A program made the position numbers and the translations under genes. A model generated the notes under the pieces. That model was not told the origin of the DNA. It saw nothing but the letters and a program-made list of their open reading frames with translations, and made no database searches. A stretch of DNA of 5,486 nt from Saprospiraceae bacterium (lineage in GTDB: Bacteria; Bacteroidota; Bacteroidia; Chitinophagales; Saprospiraceae): the NCBI GenBank assembly GCA_007128085.1, contig SKYC01000341.1, positions 1 to 5,486 on the forward strand, in the 5' to 3' direction. Shown piece by piece: positions 1 to 5,486 of this stretch. Position 1 is the stretch's first letter, and the number at the start of each line of letters is the position of its first letter.

Positions 1-202
1 CTGCAGTTAATCGGAAAGAATAAAATTTAAACAGATGAAACGAGCATGAACTTTTTTAATCAAAAAATTCACAAAGGTGAACGAGTGATCCTGAAAGGTG
101 AATGTCCAGTGGACATTCAAGTGAGTGAACCTCGAAGAGGGCGGGAAAGCAAATTTTTGCGTCTGCAGTCATAGGTACAGTAAAAAATTTAAACAGATGA
201 AA
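1..202 (+). repeat. 40-bp imperfect direct repeat in the pyrophosphatase leader
   Basis: Bases 1-40 and 163-202 align without gaps at 32 of 40 positions, offset by 162 bp. The first 7 bases (CTGCAGT) and the last 19 bases (AAAATTTAAACAGATGAAA) are identical. The second copy includes the ATG of the pyrophosphatase. The first copy carries an equivalent ATG at 35 that opens only MKRA before a stop. The left copy begins at the window edge, so the repeat may extend further. It looks like a duplicated translation-initiation region. Whether it is functional is not shown. Confidence 0.7.
99..119. promoter_or_regulatory. 21-bp perfect palindrome, candidate operator
   Basis: Arms TGAATGTCCA (99-108) and TGGACATTCA (110-119) are perfectly complementary around a single central G. 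The symmetry suits a dimeric DNA-binding protein. As RNA it would form a 9-bp stem with a 3-base loop, but no T-run follows, so it is not a standard terminator. It lies about 80 bp before the pyrophosphatase start. A direct repeat AAAGGTGAA occurs at 73-81 and 94-102, 21 bp apart, overlapping its left edge. The binding protein is unknown. Confidence 0.4.
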
Positions 203-841
203 AACTTATTGATGGCATGTGTCTTCCTTTTACTCTGCGCCTGTGGAAGTCCCGACAAGCAAGAAAACACAGATAGTGAAACACTCAATTTATTGCACCA
301 ACTGGAGCCATTTACTGCTGACTCACTGGTCAATGTAGTTATTGAAATCCCGGCAGGTTCCAACCAAAAATGGGAGGTGAATAAAAAAACCGGTATCATT
401 GAATGGGAGCAGATTACTCCGGATTCCTTCCGCGTCATCAATTACCTGCCCTATCCTGCCAATTATGGTTTTGTTCCCCAGACCTTATTGGATGAAGCTA
501 CCGGTGGCGATGGCGATGCGGCGGATATTTTTGTTCTGGGGCCGTCCCTGCCGCGGGAAACAATTTCCCAGGTCAGAATCATCGCAATAATACATATGCT
601 GGATGATGATGAAATGGACTCAAAATTGCTGGCCGTGGACGTTAATGAACCGGGGTTTAATATACATTCCTATAAGATGTTGATGGAGGAATATCCGGGA
701 GTGGTAGATATCCTCAAACTGTGGCTTTTAAACTATAAAGGCACAGGGGGAGTAGAAATTTTATCTGTAAACGATGAAAGAGATGCCCTCGACTTTTTAA
801 AAACAGCGCATACTGACTACATCGAACAGCAAAACAACTAA
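197..841 (+). CDS. Family I inorganic pyrophosphatase, predicted lipoprotein
   Basis: The protein has 214 residues and should hydrolyse inorganic pyrophosphate to two phosphates with Mg2+. Visible family I features are E50, K58 and E60 (matching E. coli E20/K29/E31), the PYPANYGF segment with Y86 and Y90, the metal-binding core D105-G-D107-A-A-D110, the second acidic cluster D136 to D141 followed by K143, and Y180-K181 near the end. All main catalytic positions seem present; the equivalent of E. coli R43 is probably R79, shifted by one residue. The start at 197 gives MKNLLMACVFLLLCACGS, a short lipoprotein signal with probable lipidation at C16. The same frame is open back to 125, but that would add a charged extension in front of the signal, so I reject that start. 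Family I enzymes are normally cytoplasmic, so membrane anchoring is unusual; periplasmic or surface location is inferred. No partner gene follows on this strand. Confidence 0.92.
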   Translation: MKNLLMACVFLLLCACGSPDKQENTDSETLNLLHQLEPFTADSLVNVVIEIPAGSNQKWEVNKKTGIIEWEQITPDSFRVINYLPYPANYGFVPQTLLDEATGGDGDAADIFVLGPSLPRETISQVRIIAIIHMLDDDEMDSKLLAVDVNEPGFNIHSYKMLMEEYPGVVDILKLWLLNYKGTGGVEILSVNDERDALDFLKTAHTDYIEQQNN

Positions 842-871
842 CATGTACCCCCCGTTATTCAAGAGGATGTG

Positions 872-895
872 ACAAGTCGATCTTGTAAAATCGAC
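872..895 (+). other. Mutually exclusive small hairpins after the pyrophosphatase gene
   Basis: Two overlapping stems compete here: ACAAG (872-876) with CTTGT (882-886), and GTCGAT (876-881) with ATCGAC (890-895). They lie 31 bp after the pyrophosphatase stop. Neither is followed by a T-run, so this is at best a weak 3' end structure. The rest of 842-1059 shows no gene that I can support. Confidence 0.25.
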
Positions 896-1059
896 CATCA
901 CTTACCTGCATTGCAGAGCCGAGTCTTGGAATGAAGGGCATGACCTTAGAGCAAAAAAGGAATATTTAAAACAGCCATCAACACTGCACTCAAAAGAGGT
1001 TTGGCAGAACCGGAGATGTCCCGATGAACCCATACCCTAGAGCCGGACTAACTCCCTGC

Positions 1060-1266
1060 CTAATCCTTTTCAAACACCAGGATATCCCCCGGCTGACAAT
1101 CGAGAACATCACAGATTTTTTCCAGGGTTGAAAAGCGAACAGCCCGGGCCTTACCCGTTTTTAAAATACTCGCATTGGCCAGGGTTATTCCCACCCTTTC
1201 AGAAAACTCCGACAAGGTCATTTTCCGTTGGGCCAGTACTACATCAAGATTTACAACTATTGGCAT
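1060..1266 (-). CDS. YozG-like Cro/C1-type HTH transcriptional regulator
   Basis: This 68-residue protein is almost entirely one Xre/Cro-C1 DNA-binding domain. Residues 17-25 (TLSEFSERV) and 28-37 (TLANASILKT) form the helix-turn-helix. The segment FSTLEKICDVLDCQPGDIL (45-63) is the typical C-terminal part of the compact YozG group. The length matches that family. Its ATG overlaps the stop codon of the upstream DUF2975 gene by one base (TAATG), so the two are almost certainly co-transcribed and translationally coupled. The same gene pairing is known in other bacteria, for example yoaS/yozG in Bacillus subtilis. The regulator probably controls its own operon, but its target is not known. I saw no clear terminator after its TAG stop. 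Confidence 0.93.
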   Translation of the reverse strand: MPIVVNLDVVLAQRKMTLSEFSERVGITLANASILKTGKARAVRFSTLEKICDVLDCQPGDILVFEKD

Positions 1267-1805
1267 TATACAGTTAGTTTAGATTCTTCATTCAATCGAC
1301 TTCCCTCCTTAAAAATTTCGGCGAGAACGAAAGCAAAAAGACCGGCCAACAAATATCCCAAATGCATATGAGTGCCAAATTGAAATCCTTTTTCGGTCGG
1401 ACCAATATGGAAAATCACCAAAGGGGCAATGATCAAAAAACACAGTCCAATGCGGCGAAGCCATCCCGGCATTTCATTTCTAAACACCATCCCATTGCGA
1501 ACCGAATGAAGGATTTTTCCAAAATAAATAAAAATCACACCCAGGATTAAATAAAATATCAAATTCTCTAAAAAAAACCACAATGTCCAAAGTGATCGCT
1601 CAGGAGGGCCTGGTCTCACCAATTCTCCCTTCACACAGTCATAAATAAATATTTCAGACGACAGGTGAAGCCAATCGTAATGGTGCGGTGCAATCGCAAG
1701 GTGAATCCCAACAAAAAAGTAGAGGGCTGCAAAAACAAACACACAGATTCCGATTATTCTTACCAGCCAGTGTGCCAATGTAAGCTTAAAATTTTTCGTT
1801 GCCAT
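1266..1805 (-). CDS. DUF2975 family integral membrane protein
   Basis: The protein has 179 residues and four predicted membrane segments: about 13-34, 73-95, 119-135 and 147-165. An extracytoplasmic or loop region of about 35 residues separates the first two. The C-terminal stretch LAEIFKEGSRLNEESKLTV (161-179) is the characteristic end of DUF2975 proteins. The biochemical function of the family is unknown. The gene is first in a two-gene operon with an HTH regulator, overlapping it by one base. This suggests a membrane protein paired with its own DNA-binding regulator, possibly a membrane-linked sensing unit, but that role is inference. The ATG at 1805 lies about 27 bases after a Bacteroidota-type -7 box. 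The leader before the ATG is A/T-rich without a Shine-Dalgarno sequence. Confidence 0.9.
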   Translation of the reverse strand: MATKNFKLTLAHWLVRIIGICVFVFAALYFFVGIHLAIAPHHYDWLHLSSEIFIYDCVKGELVRPGPPERSLWTLWFFLENLIFYLILGVIFIYFGKILHSVRNGMVFRNEMPGWLRRIGLCFLIIAPLVIFHIGPTEKGFQFGTHMHLGYLLAGLFAFVLAEIFKEGSRLNEESKLTV

Positions 1806-1831
1806 AATTTAAACGTTTTGATCATCTGGAG

Positions 1832-1839
1832 CAAATATA
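1832..1839 (-). promoter_or_regulatory. Bacteroidota -7 promoter element for the DUF2975/HTH operon
   Basis: The minus strand reads TATATTTG here, an exact match to the Bacteroidota -7 consensus TAnnTTTG, 26 bases before the ATG at 1805. I found no clean TTG -33 element at the expected spacing. Direct repeats AATTATCG (minus strand, 1876-1869 and 1855-1848) lie 21 bp apart on either side of the expected -33 position and are candidate operator half-sites for the operon's own HTH protein. Confidence 0.5.
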
Positions 1840-1887
1840 CTACATAGCGATAATTATTTATTGTTTTTCGATAATTTTTTTCCTTTT

Positions 1888-2083
1888 AACAATAATCTAA
1901 TCCTTTGTATCTTTTCTTCAGTTGCCCCAATAACTTTCCCCAATGACCCCCTGATTGCACTGGCTTTGGTGATTGGCCCCCTCATTGGGCTACCCCATCT
2001 GGGACCTGGTGTCACAACTTTTATTGAAAATAAAAAAACATCACCGTCAAAGAATGATGAAAAAAGACGAGTGGTCTGAGTAA
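1888..2083 (+). pseudogene. Frameshifted 3' remnant of an arsenite-efflux/BASS-like permease
   Basis: From about 1921 one frame reads VAPITFPNDPLIALALVIG then PLIGLP, which resembles the last membrane segment of ACR3/bile-acid-symporter-type permeases. The frame is then lost at the run CCCC (1993-1996). Moving to the next frame at 1997 restores a sensible C-terminus, IWDLVSQLLLKIKK followed by a basic tail ending in DEWSE and TAA at 2081-2083. An extra C in the run would explain the break. About 65 residues remain of a family usually over 300 residues long. The left end is lost near the divergently oriented DUF2975 promoter, and a T-rich stretch (1857-1889) precedes the coding-like part. The family assignment rests on recalled motif similarity and is not certain; the frameshifted-remnant reading is stronger. 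A sequencing error in the C run could account for the frameshift but not for the missing 5' portion. Confidence 0.55.
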
Positions 2084-2145
2084 AGGACAATTTTGAGGTT
2101 ATCTATTGATGGGATTTCGGAGCGGACTCATTCATGAATTTTGCC

Positions 2146-2256
2146 GCCTTCGAGAACCCTTAGCATGCTCAGCGATCGCCCTTCGGTCATACTCAGGAAT
2201 GCGGTTTTAGGTGCTGGTTTTATCGTTGCCTTCGAGAGCCTCAGGCAACGATAAAA
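2146..2256. repeat. Cluster of REP-like CCTTCG...CTCAGG motifs with a strong hairpin
   Basis: Three related motifs start at about 2146 (GCCTTCGAGAACC), 2179 (CCCTTCGGTCATACTCAGGA) and 2228 (GCCTTCGAGAGCCTCAGGCA). The first and third match at 12 of 13 bases. CATGCTCAG (2164-2172) and CATACTCAG (2188-2196) recur 24 bp apart, and the palindromes AGCATGCT (2162-2169) and GCGATCGC (2172-2179) lie between. The pattern resembles dispersed intergenic palindromic repeats. There is no open reading frame here. Confidence 0.5.
2218..2256. other. Perfect 14-bp inverted repeat
   Basis: TTTTATCGTTGCCT (2218-2231) pairs perfectly with AGGCAACGATAAAA (2243-2256), leaving an 11-base loop in which GAG (2234-2236) can pair with CTC (2240-2242). 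The outer T and A tracts are part of the stem. It could act as a bidirectional terminator-like structure or be one unit of the REP-like cluster. It lies about 135 bp beyond the permease remnant. Confidence 0.6.
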
Positions 2257-2470
2257 TCCGGTGGCTGATGTGGTCCCTGTCAAAGGGCTCTCAAAGCCCC
2301 GGATATCTATACAAAATCACTCCAACTGCCTACATGAAATAACAAAAATTCTCCTCCCCCCGTTTTTCAACCATTTGATTCATATGAATAACTTGATCTG
2401 TCGCCCCTATCTACATTTGTCGCATTTCATTAAAACCAGAGTACAATGCCGGCCCTATCCATATATCGCC
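2257..2470. other. Intergenic stretch without a recognisable gene
   Basis: I see no gene here. Minor structures are a small hairpin GGGCT/AGCCC (2285-2289 and 2295-2299), a 12-bp palindrome ATTCATATGAAT (2378-2389), and a plus-strand TACATTTG (2412-2419) that fits the Bacteroidota -7 box. That box has TTG only 16 bp upstream and no gene to drive. The open frame from 2261 looks like unselected translation. Confidence 0.5.
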
Positions 2471-2500
2471 AAAAAAAGCCGCCCGGAAACCGGACGGCTT
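2471..2500 (-). terminator. Rho-independent terminator of the DUF4382 gene
   Basis: Read on the minus strand, GCCGTCCGG (2498-2490), loop TTT, then CCGGGCGGC (2486-2478) form a 9-bp stem with one G-T pair, followed directly by seven T residues (2477-2471). It starts about 35 bases after the DUF4382 stop codon. Confidence 0.9.
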
Positions 2501-2533
2501 TATGAAAATATTTTTAATAATAAACGGATTATT

Positions 2534-3481
2534 CTATAGGGGCAAGAGCCCGGTCACCAAGACATTCACAGTGGTGTTTGCGTTTGCATCCACCTGCACT
2601 GCTTTCAAATTGCCCGATGTGAGTAAATCGAGTTCAAGGCTGCCGTTCAATTCCAGCCTACCTGTTTCGTCATCTCGCTTATAGGAGGCAAAGTGAAGCA
2701 AGTATTCGCCCTCTTCGAGGAAGTGCAGTTGATAATTACCACTTGCATCCACTGTGGCACTGTTTACCGCATTGGAAAACAACAAATTGGTTTCTGACGA
2801 AGCCTGAGTTTCCACATTCTTATTGAAACTTCCCTTGTGGTAAGCGTACACGATGATAAGATCACTATCCGTAATCATATCGTTGCAGTTACCTACGATG
2901 GTCCCGGCGTTTGAAGCATTGACCACTCGAATGGAATTGTTCATTTGAGCCGATGAAACAAATGCGTATTTGCTCTCCCCTGTTTCAGACCTTTTAATGG
3001 TCTTTCGGAGATCAAAATCAATGACTAAATGGGTTTCCGCGTGTTGGACAATACCGAAATTGTGATCCAGGTGAATCTTTTGGCTACTGGTCGCTAAGGC
3101 ATGTTTAAGTCCGTCGGTGGTAAGAACGTAACTACCGGGAGAATTTCCCGCTGCGTCAGATTCGTTATCGAGGACCAGTGAAACTCTGTTGTACTGTCTG
3201 GCATCCAATGCAATATCGGCCAGTAAATACGTGAGACCTTCCTGGTACAGCATCAGGTCAATGGTGGTTTTGTTAAAACCTTCTACCTCTTCCCCGTCGA
3301 TTTCTATTTCCGCCACGGTGACGAAAACAGCTTCTATTTCGGCATCGTCAGCCGGTGCATCGGTGATTTCCAGCTTCAGGTTGCCCTTGGCCGCTCCACG
3401 GTTGTCGTCGTCCTTACTACATGCGAAAAGAAAAAAGAGGGAAAAAATCAGGGACGCTAAAAAAAACTTTCTAAGTAACAT
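2534..3481 (-). CDS. DUF4382 lipoprotein, predicted surface-exposed
   Basis: The ATG at 3481 gives 315 residues beginning MLLRKFF, a hydrophobic core and the lipobox LFAC with lipidation at C21. The frame is open to 3538, but starting there would put a polar extension before the signal. After C21 comes S-K-D-D-D, which resembles the Bacteroidota lipoprotein export signal that sends lipoproteins to the cell surface. Residues about 33-185 form the DUF4382 domain, with LEITDAP at 37-43 and the downstream alternating beta-strand pattern (VFVTVAEIEIDG). Residues about 200-315 are a second beta-rich part containing FLEEGEYLLHFASY, like a carboxypeptidase-regulatory or carrier-type beta sandwich. 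No catalytic residues are evident and the family function is unknown. The gene stands alone and has its own terminator. Confidence 0.9.
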   Translation of the reverse strand: MLLRKFFLASLIFSLFFLFACSKDDDNRGAAKGNLKLEITDAPADDAEIEAVFVTVAEIEIDGEEVEGFNKTTIDLMLYQEGLTYLLADIALDARQYNRVSLVLDNESDAAGNSPGSYVLTTDGLKHALATSSQKIHLDHNFGIVQHAETHLVIDFDLRKTIKRSETGESKYAFVSSAQMNNSIRVVNASNAGTIVGNCNDMITDSDLIIVYAYHKGSFNKNVETQASSETNLLFSNAVNSATVDASGNYQLHFLEEGEYLLHFASYKRDDETGRLELNGSLELDLLTSGNLKAVQVDANANTTVNVLVTGLLPL

Positions 3482-3780
3482 AATGTGAGTTTTTGGTTGT
3501 GAAAAAATGTGTTTACTGTGGGCAATGTGAACTTGCAAGTTTTAAATCTACCCTAAAAGTGATGTCTTTCTAACGCAACCAAAATCAGATGTATTACATT
3601 CCATCATAATAAAGAATCACAAACACGACATAAGTGATTGTTTAATAACATCTTACAAATTACACTTATCACTAAATAAAACTGGGGACAGTATTTCGAC
3701 CGTTGGAAATCACGGATGCGCCACCCACAACCCACCGACGAATTGCTGCGCCTCCTATAAAAAATATTTTTCATTTCGAA
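3482..3780. other. Intergenic region upstream of DUF4382, with repeated AAGTGAT boxes
   Basis: AAGTGAT occurs at 3557-3563 and 3632-3638, and in inverted form as ATCACT at 3668-3673. ATAAGTG (3630-3636) pairs with CACTTAT (3663-3669). These are possible operator sites for the DUF4382 gene. I found no convincing TAnnTTTG promoter. Only an AT-rich palindrome (AAAAATATTTTT, 3760-3771) follows the cyclase gene, so no strong terminator is visible for it. Bases 3703-3723 encode a short LEITDAP echo, described in the findings. Confidence 0.35.
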
Positions 3781-5486
3781 TCAACCGCCCTCATTCACCA
3801 CAAAATACATATCGATAGCGCCCTTGTTCTTCGCTTCTATTTTTCCACGGTAGTCGCAACTGTAAACATCTTTTACCAGCGCGTAAGTAGCGACAGAAAT
3901 ATTGACCCGGCCAGGCTCTGAATTCTGCTCCATCCTCGCGGCAATATTGACGGCATCTCCCCATATATCGTATTGAAACTTAGAAAGTCCTACCACCCCA
4001 CTGGTCACTGAACCGGTATGTATACCGGCTCTTACGTCAAAGTGCCGCCTCCCCTCTTCAATTCTTCTCTCCTTTTCCCCTTTGACAAAATCCTGGATAT
4101 CCAGGGCAGCGGCCACCACATCCACTGCATCGGCAGTATTGTCCTCCGGCAAGCCGCCCACCGCCAAATAGGCATCGCCAATGGTTTTAATTTTCTCCAG
4201 ATGATGTTTCCGAATAATCTGATCGAACCGACTGAAGTAGAAATCTATCTCATCGACCAGCTCCTGCGGCACCAGATTTTCCGCTATGCGGGTGAACCCC
4301 ACCACATCGAGGAAGAGAACCGAAACTTGGGTGAAATTTTTGGCCTTGGTTTTTCCGTACTTCTTGAGTTCCTCTGCGACCACGGCCGGCATGACATTCA
4401 GCAGCAATTCATCTGATTTCGCCTTTTGTTTTTCAATTTCGGATTTTTGTTGTTCGATCATTTGGGTCCTCTGCCTGACCTTGTCCTCCAGATTGTGGTA
4501 CAAATTCGCATTTTCGAGTGAAATAGCAATCTGACCGCTCAGCAGTCTCAAGAGCTCCACCCTTTCGGCTGTAAAGGCATTGCTCACGAGGTTGTTTTCC
4601 AGGTATAAAACAGCGGTGGTTCTTCCCTGACTCTTAATAGGAATACAGAGAACGGATTTCACCTTGTTCGAATGAAGGTAGGGATCCGCAGACCACTTTT
4701 CGTGGGAAGATGCATCCGAAAGAATCTGTTCCTCCCCCGTTCTGTAGCAATAGAGGATGATAGACACGGGAACCTCACTCGTCTCGTCCAGTTTTTTGCC
4801 TTGAGCGCTTTTGACCTCCTGTATATTTCCCGAGGCCACCACCTGAAGTTTTCCGTCCACGTCCATGATCAGTCCGGCGTATTGAGCACCTGCATTTTCG
4901 ATTAAAATTTTCAGTAAGGTCTGCATCAAACCTTCCAGACGAATTTCACCCGAAATCGTAGTACTCGCCTTCATCAGCGTGTGCATATCGAGCATACCCG
5001 AGTGCCGATCACTGCTCAAGCTGACGCCCGATCTGAGCGATTGACTGCCGCTGTTACTTAAATACTCCAACTCACTCGTCAGCATTTTGGCTTTGGCCGT
5101 CGCTCCCCAGTAGTGATATGCCTGGTGGGCACGGGTAAAAAACAATTGAGCCTGCATGGGGTGGCCGGCCAACTTTAAATACCTTCCCCCCAACTCACAG
5201 GCCATGGCCTCAATCTGAACATATTTTTCCGAACTGGCTCCCTGGATTCCCCGGTCCAACAATTCCAGAGCTCGTCCTTTTCTACCTTTAACGGCCTCGT
5301 ATCCGGCATTTACAATCCACTTCATGTGTTCGTAATTGGCCGGACTCGTTTTGGCCCATTTTTTGAGATTGGCCAGATTCTTCTTAAGTTTTTTCCGGTA
5401 GCGACGGGACTGGTTTTCCAATGCGTGATAAATAAAAGCAAGGGATTCGTAAAAGGTAATAAATGTGAGTTCGGGCAATCCCAGGA
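3781..5486 (-). CDS. C-terminal part of multidomain TPR-GAF-adenylate cyclase signalling protein (5' end outside window)
   Basis: The frame is open to the right edge. A TTG at 5478 is not a believable start because the same frame continues upstream into an ongoing helical repeat region. Numbering from that codon: about 50-140 is a TPR-like helical part ending with YHYWGATAKAKMLTSELEYL; about 165-325 is a GAF sensor domain (KASTTISGEI, VKSVLCIP, AVLYLENNL, ISLENANLY); 330-357 is a coiled coil; about 357-383 is a cyclase linker (ELLLNVMPAVVAEELKKYG); about 384-560 is a class III nucleotide cyclase domain. Metal-binding D391 and D435, adenine-selecting K431 and D504, and transition-state N511 and R515 are all present, so active adenylate rather than guanylate cyclase is predicted. 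The TPR/GAF sequence matches giant proteins that carry an N-terminal Ser/Thr kinase and AAA ATPase, so such domains probably lie beyond the edge; this is inference. It should be cytoplasmic. Confidence 0.93.
   Translation of the reverse strand, partial: LGLPELTFITFYESLAFIYHALENQSRRYRKKLKKNLANLKKWAKTSPANYEHMKWIVNAGYEAVKGRKGRALELLDRGIQGASSEKYVQIEAMACELGGRYLKLAGHPMQAQLFFTRAHQAYHYWGATAKAKMLTSELEYLSNSGSQSLRSGVSLSSDRHSGMLDMHTLMKASTTISGEIRLEGLMQTLLKILIENAGAQYAGLIMDVDGKLQVVASGNIQEVKSAQGKKLDETSEVPVSIILYCYRTGEEQILSDASSHEKWSADPYLHSNKVKSVLCIPIKSQGRTTAVLYLENNLVSNAFTAERVELLRLLSGQIAISLENANLYHNLEDKVRQRTQMIEQQKSEIEKQKAKSDELLLNVMPAVVAEELKKYGKTKAKNFTQVSVLFLDVVGFTRIAENLVPQELVDEIDFYFSRFDQIIRKHHLEKIKTIGDAYLAVGGLPEDNTADAVDVVAAALDIQDFVKGEKERRIEEGRRHFDVRAGIHTGSVTSGVVGLSKFQYDIWGDAVNIAARMEQNSEPGRVNISVATYALVKDVYSCDYRGKIEAKNKGAIDMYFVVNEGG

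Noticed and set aside
125..196. Upstream in-frame start for the pyrophosphatase
   Set aside because: It would place 24 mostly polar and basic residues before a clear lipoprotein signal peptide.
950..1027. Short coding-like stretch (KTAINTALKRGLAEPEMSR then stop)
   Set aside because: It reads like protein but has no start codon, is only about 25 codons long and matches nothing I recognise; chance cannot be excluded.
1854..2090. 78-residue minus-strand open frame
   Set aside because: It is antisense to the permease-like remnant, has no recognisable domain, and the plus-strand frames explain the sequence better.
2146..2256. Possible CRISPR array
   Set aside because: The repeats are short, divergent and irregularly spaced (about 33 and 49 bp), with no cas genes nearby.
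2412..2419. Plus-strand TACATTTG as a promoter
   Set aside because: It fits the -7 consensus, but the TTG upstream is at the wrong spacing and only the 3' end of an opposing gene follows.
3681..3695. ACTGGGGACAGTATT as an insertion-sequence end
   Set aside because: It recalls sequences seen near transposases, but there is no partner end, target duplication or transposase in the window.
4018..4416. 132-residue plus-strand frame inside the cyclase gene
   Set aside because: It is antisense to highly conserved cyclase codons and shows no independent protein features.
5476..5478. TTG as start of the cyclase protein
   Set aside because: The frame continues to the window edge and the protein begins in the middle of a helical repeat region; the gene is truncated by the window.

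Overview
The window looks like chromosomal DNA of a Bacteroidota bacterium. The start codons sit in A-rich leaders without clear Shine-Dalgarno sequences. One promoter matches the Bacteroidota -7 element TAnnTTTG. A DUF4382 lipoprotein carries a Cys-Ser-Lys-Asp-Asp-Asp start like a Bacteroidota lipoprotein export signal. The species cannot be named from this sequence.

Layout. (1) 1-196 is a leader region with a 40-bp imperfect direct repeat (1-40 and 163-202) and a 21-bp palindrome (99-119). (2) 197-841 (+) encodes a family I inorganic pyrophosphatase that appears to be a lipoprotein. (3) 842-1059 is a short gap with alternative small hairpins. (4) 1060-1805 (-) is a two-gene operon, a DUF2975 membrane protein followed by a YozG-like HTH regulator, joined by a TAATG stop/start overlap. 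(5) 1806-2533 has no intact gene. It holds the operon promoter, a frameshifted 3' remnant of a permease resembling the arsenite-efflux/BASS type (about 1888-2083), a cluster of REP-like motifs with a strong hairpin (2146-2256), and a rho-independent terminator. (6) 2534-3481 (-) encodes a predicted surface-exposed DUF4382 lipoprotein. (7) 3482-3780 is intergenic and contains an inverted echo of the DUF4382 signature motif. (8) 3781-5486 (-) is the C-terminal part of a large multidomain signalling protein (TPR-like, GAF, coiled coil, class III adenylate cyclase) that runs off the right edge.

The genes do not form one pathway. Only the DUF2975/HTH pair is a clear functional unit. The pseudogene and the repeat cluster indicate that 1850-2300 is a decaying, rearranged junction. 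I see no phage, CRISPR array, intact insertion sequence or RNA gene. The most unusual items are the exported pyrophosphatase with its duplicated initiation region, the permease remnant, the repeat cluster and the LEITDAP echo. None of these amounts to convincing evidence of a wholly new system.
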